From: Candidatus Absconditabacteria bacterium
GTDB taxonomy: Bacteria; Patescibacteriota; Gracilibacteria; Absconditabacterales; Absconditicoccaceae
Reading direction: 5' to 3'
Assembly: GCA_028685875.1 (NCBI GenBank)
Contig: JAQUDD010000005.1
Location: 29,117-93,116, forward strand
DNA length: 64,000 bases
The notes under the pieces were generated by a model that was not told where the DNA came from, did not search any database, and saw nothing but the letters and a program-made list of their open reading frames with translations. This document shows positions 63,467 through 64,000 of this stretch, piece by piece. The stretch's first letter is position 1. Every line of letters begins with the position of its first letter. The translations under genes and the position numbers were made by a program.

Positions 63467-63636
63467 TCTCAAGGGTAATGTAATTTCTTCCTGTCCCCCT
63501 TTATTTAGGAGATATTGTAAATCATATAACTTATATGTCAATTACTAAATAGCTACATTATTTTATTTATTTTGCAATCAGAGGATATTCGGAATACACT
63601 TAAGCGTACTATTTTTATACTCTTATTTCTTTTCTC

Positions 63637-64000
63637 ATGACCTTCAGAAACATCAAAAACACACTGGTTTGGCTTTCTCTCTCAGTGTTCTTGCTACACA
63701 GTACAAGTCCCCTTGTAGCTATAGAGCTCTTGCCCTTTGATGAGCATTACGACATCTTCCCTGTAGAAGAAGAAACCCTTCCAGCAGAAGAGGAAGTAAC
63801 TCCTCCAACAGAAGAAGAAACCCTTCCTCCAGCAGAAGAGGAAATAACCCCTCCAACAGAGGAAGAAACAACTCCTCCAACAGAAGAGGAAGAAATGACC
63901 CCTCCAACAGAAGAGGAAGAAATGACCCCTCCAACAGAAGAGGAAGAAATGACCCCTCCAACAGAAGAGGAAGAAATGACCCCTCCAACAGAAGAGGAAA
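63637..64000 (+). CDS. secreted acidic repeat protein, cut by window edge
   Basis: At least 121 residues, running off the right end. MTFRNIKNTLVWLSLSVFLL is a signal peptide. The visible mature part is Pro/Thr/Glu-rich, starting ELLPFDEHYDIFPVEEE and then repeating TPPTEEEE(M). The last four units are nearly identical (27 nt). It probably forms an extended, surface-exposed stalk or linker before a domain outside the window. The leader between a TATACT box (63616-63621) and the ATG is CTTATTTCTTTTCTC. Confidence 0.82.
   Translation, partial: MTFRNIKNTLVWLSLSVFLLHSTSPLVAIELLPFDEHYDIFPVEEETLPAEEEVTPPTEEETLPPAEEEITPPTEEETTPPTEEEEMTPPTEEEEMTPPTEEEEMTPPTEEEEMTPPTEEE
63771..64000 (+). repeat. in-frame tandem repeat encoding TPPTEEE units
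   Basis: Perfect 27-nt units (ATGACCCCTCC... encoding MTPPTEEEE) start at 63895, 63922, 63949 and 63976; less perfect units lie upstream from about 63771. The array continues past the window. Confidence 0.9.

Noticed and set aside
63317..63541. Hydrophobic minus ORF upstream of murC
   Set aside because: It overlaps the start of murC in another frame and contains the 18-bp direct repeat; no family or good start.
63719..63988. Minus-strand ORF of Leu/Pro repeats
   Set aside because: It is the complement of the tandem repeat in the surface-protein gene; the plus frame has a signal peptide.
1..64000. Widespread pseudogenes, frameshifts or selenocysteine at TGA
   Set aside because: The pieces stay in the same frame, the TGA positions match conserved Gly residues, and no selenocysteine-type motif or hairpin pattern explains so many sites.
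1..64000. TGA as tryptophan (code 4)
   Set aside because: TGG still encodes the conserved Trp residues, and the TGA columns correspond to Gly in known families.
63771..64000. CRISPR array
   Set aside because: The repeats are contiguous, in frame and have no spacers; no cas genes are in the window.

Overview
The window comes from a bacterium that reads UGA as a sense codon, almost certainly glycine (genetic code 25), as in Candidatus Absconditabacteria (SR1) and Gracilibacteria of the Patescibacteria/CPR. Read with the standard code, most genes here break into adjacent same-frame pieces. Read with TGA as Gly they become full-length proteins, and many of the TGA codons fall on glycines that are near-invariant in the families (LysRS FRNEG, YebC GSVA, the GISGP and DVNGKTGG motifs of the HI0933-family flavoprotein, aldo/keto reductase WLLQQG). 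All genes appear to end in TAA or TAG. Together with low GC, two AMP-phosphorylase-like genes and a sparse metabolic gene set, this favours SR1, but Gracilibacteria cannot be excluded from sequence alone.

Layout. 1-5.6 kb: start of a Clp ATPase, a pilus/secretion ATPase (PilB/GspE), TsaE and a DsbB-like protein, mostly on the minus strand. 5.7-14.1 kb: cell-envelope and peptide-bond chemistry: an L,D-transpeptidase lipoprotein, a RimK-like ATP-grasp ligase beside an unusual ATP-grasp/DUF1704 metallopeptidase fusion, YqeY, a CAP-domain secreted protein, a phosphodiester-glycosidase-like secreted protein and an aldo/keto reductase. 14.1-24.8 kb (minus): pyruvate kinase, two tandem AMP-phosphorylase-like enzymes and two very large paralogous proteins of unknown function. 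24.9-31.9 kb: a detached C-terminal domain of isoleucyl-tRNA synthetase, a NADAR protein, RecX, YebC, RuvX, a dispersed-repeat cluster, TsaB, a SufT-like protein and membrane proteins. 32-41.6 kb (plus): UvrA, a DedA-PAP2 fusion, an HI0933-type flavoprotein, tRNA-Leu(CAA), a lipase and unknowns. 41.7-57 kb: a transglutaminase-like protein, Tex, a P-loop kinase-like protein, a TPR protein, FtsX, a beta-helix carbohydrate-binding lipoprotein, a YidD-Fmt-hydrolase composite, a DUF2304-GT2 glycosyltransferase and a hugely expanded IleRS. 57-64 kb: a lipoprotein, LysRS, a dihydrouridine synthase, a cupredoxin-like protein with a CsoR-type repressor, MurC, and the start of an acidic repeat surface protein.

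The most striking theme is remodelling of core translation enzymes. IleRS carries a Nudix domain and two histidine-phosphatase-like domains inside its catalytic body, and its C-terminal domain is a separate gene about 27 kb away. Methionyl-tRNA formyltransferase is fused behind YidD and is interrupted by a complete alpha/beta hydrolase. LysRS and Tex each carry an in-frame insertion from a related repeat element, reminiscent of Rickettsia palindromic elements. Starts mostly lack Shine-Dalgarno sequences and instead follow short pyrimidine-rich leaders, some apparently leaderless. Many hairpin terminators with T-runs are visible and delimit operons. No CRISPR array, rRNA, transposase or prophage module was seen.
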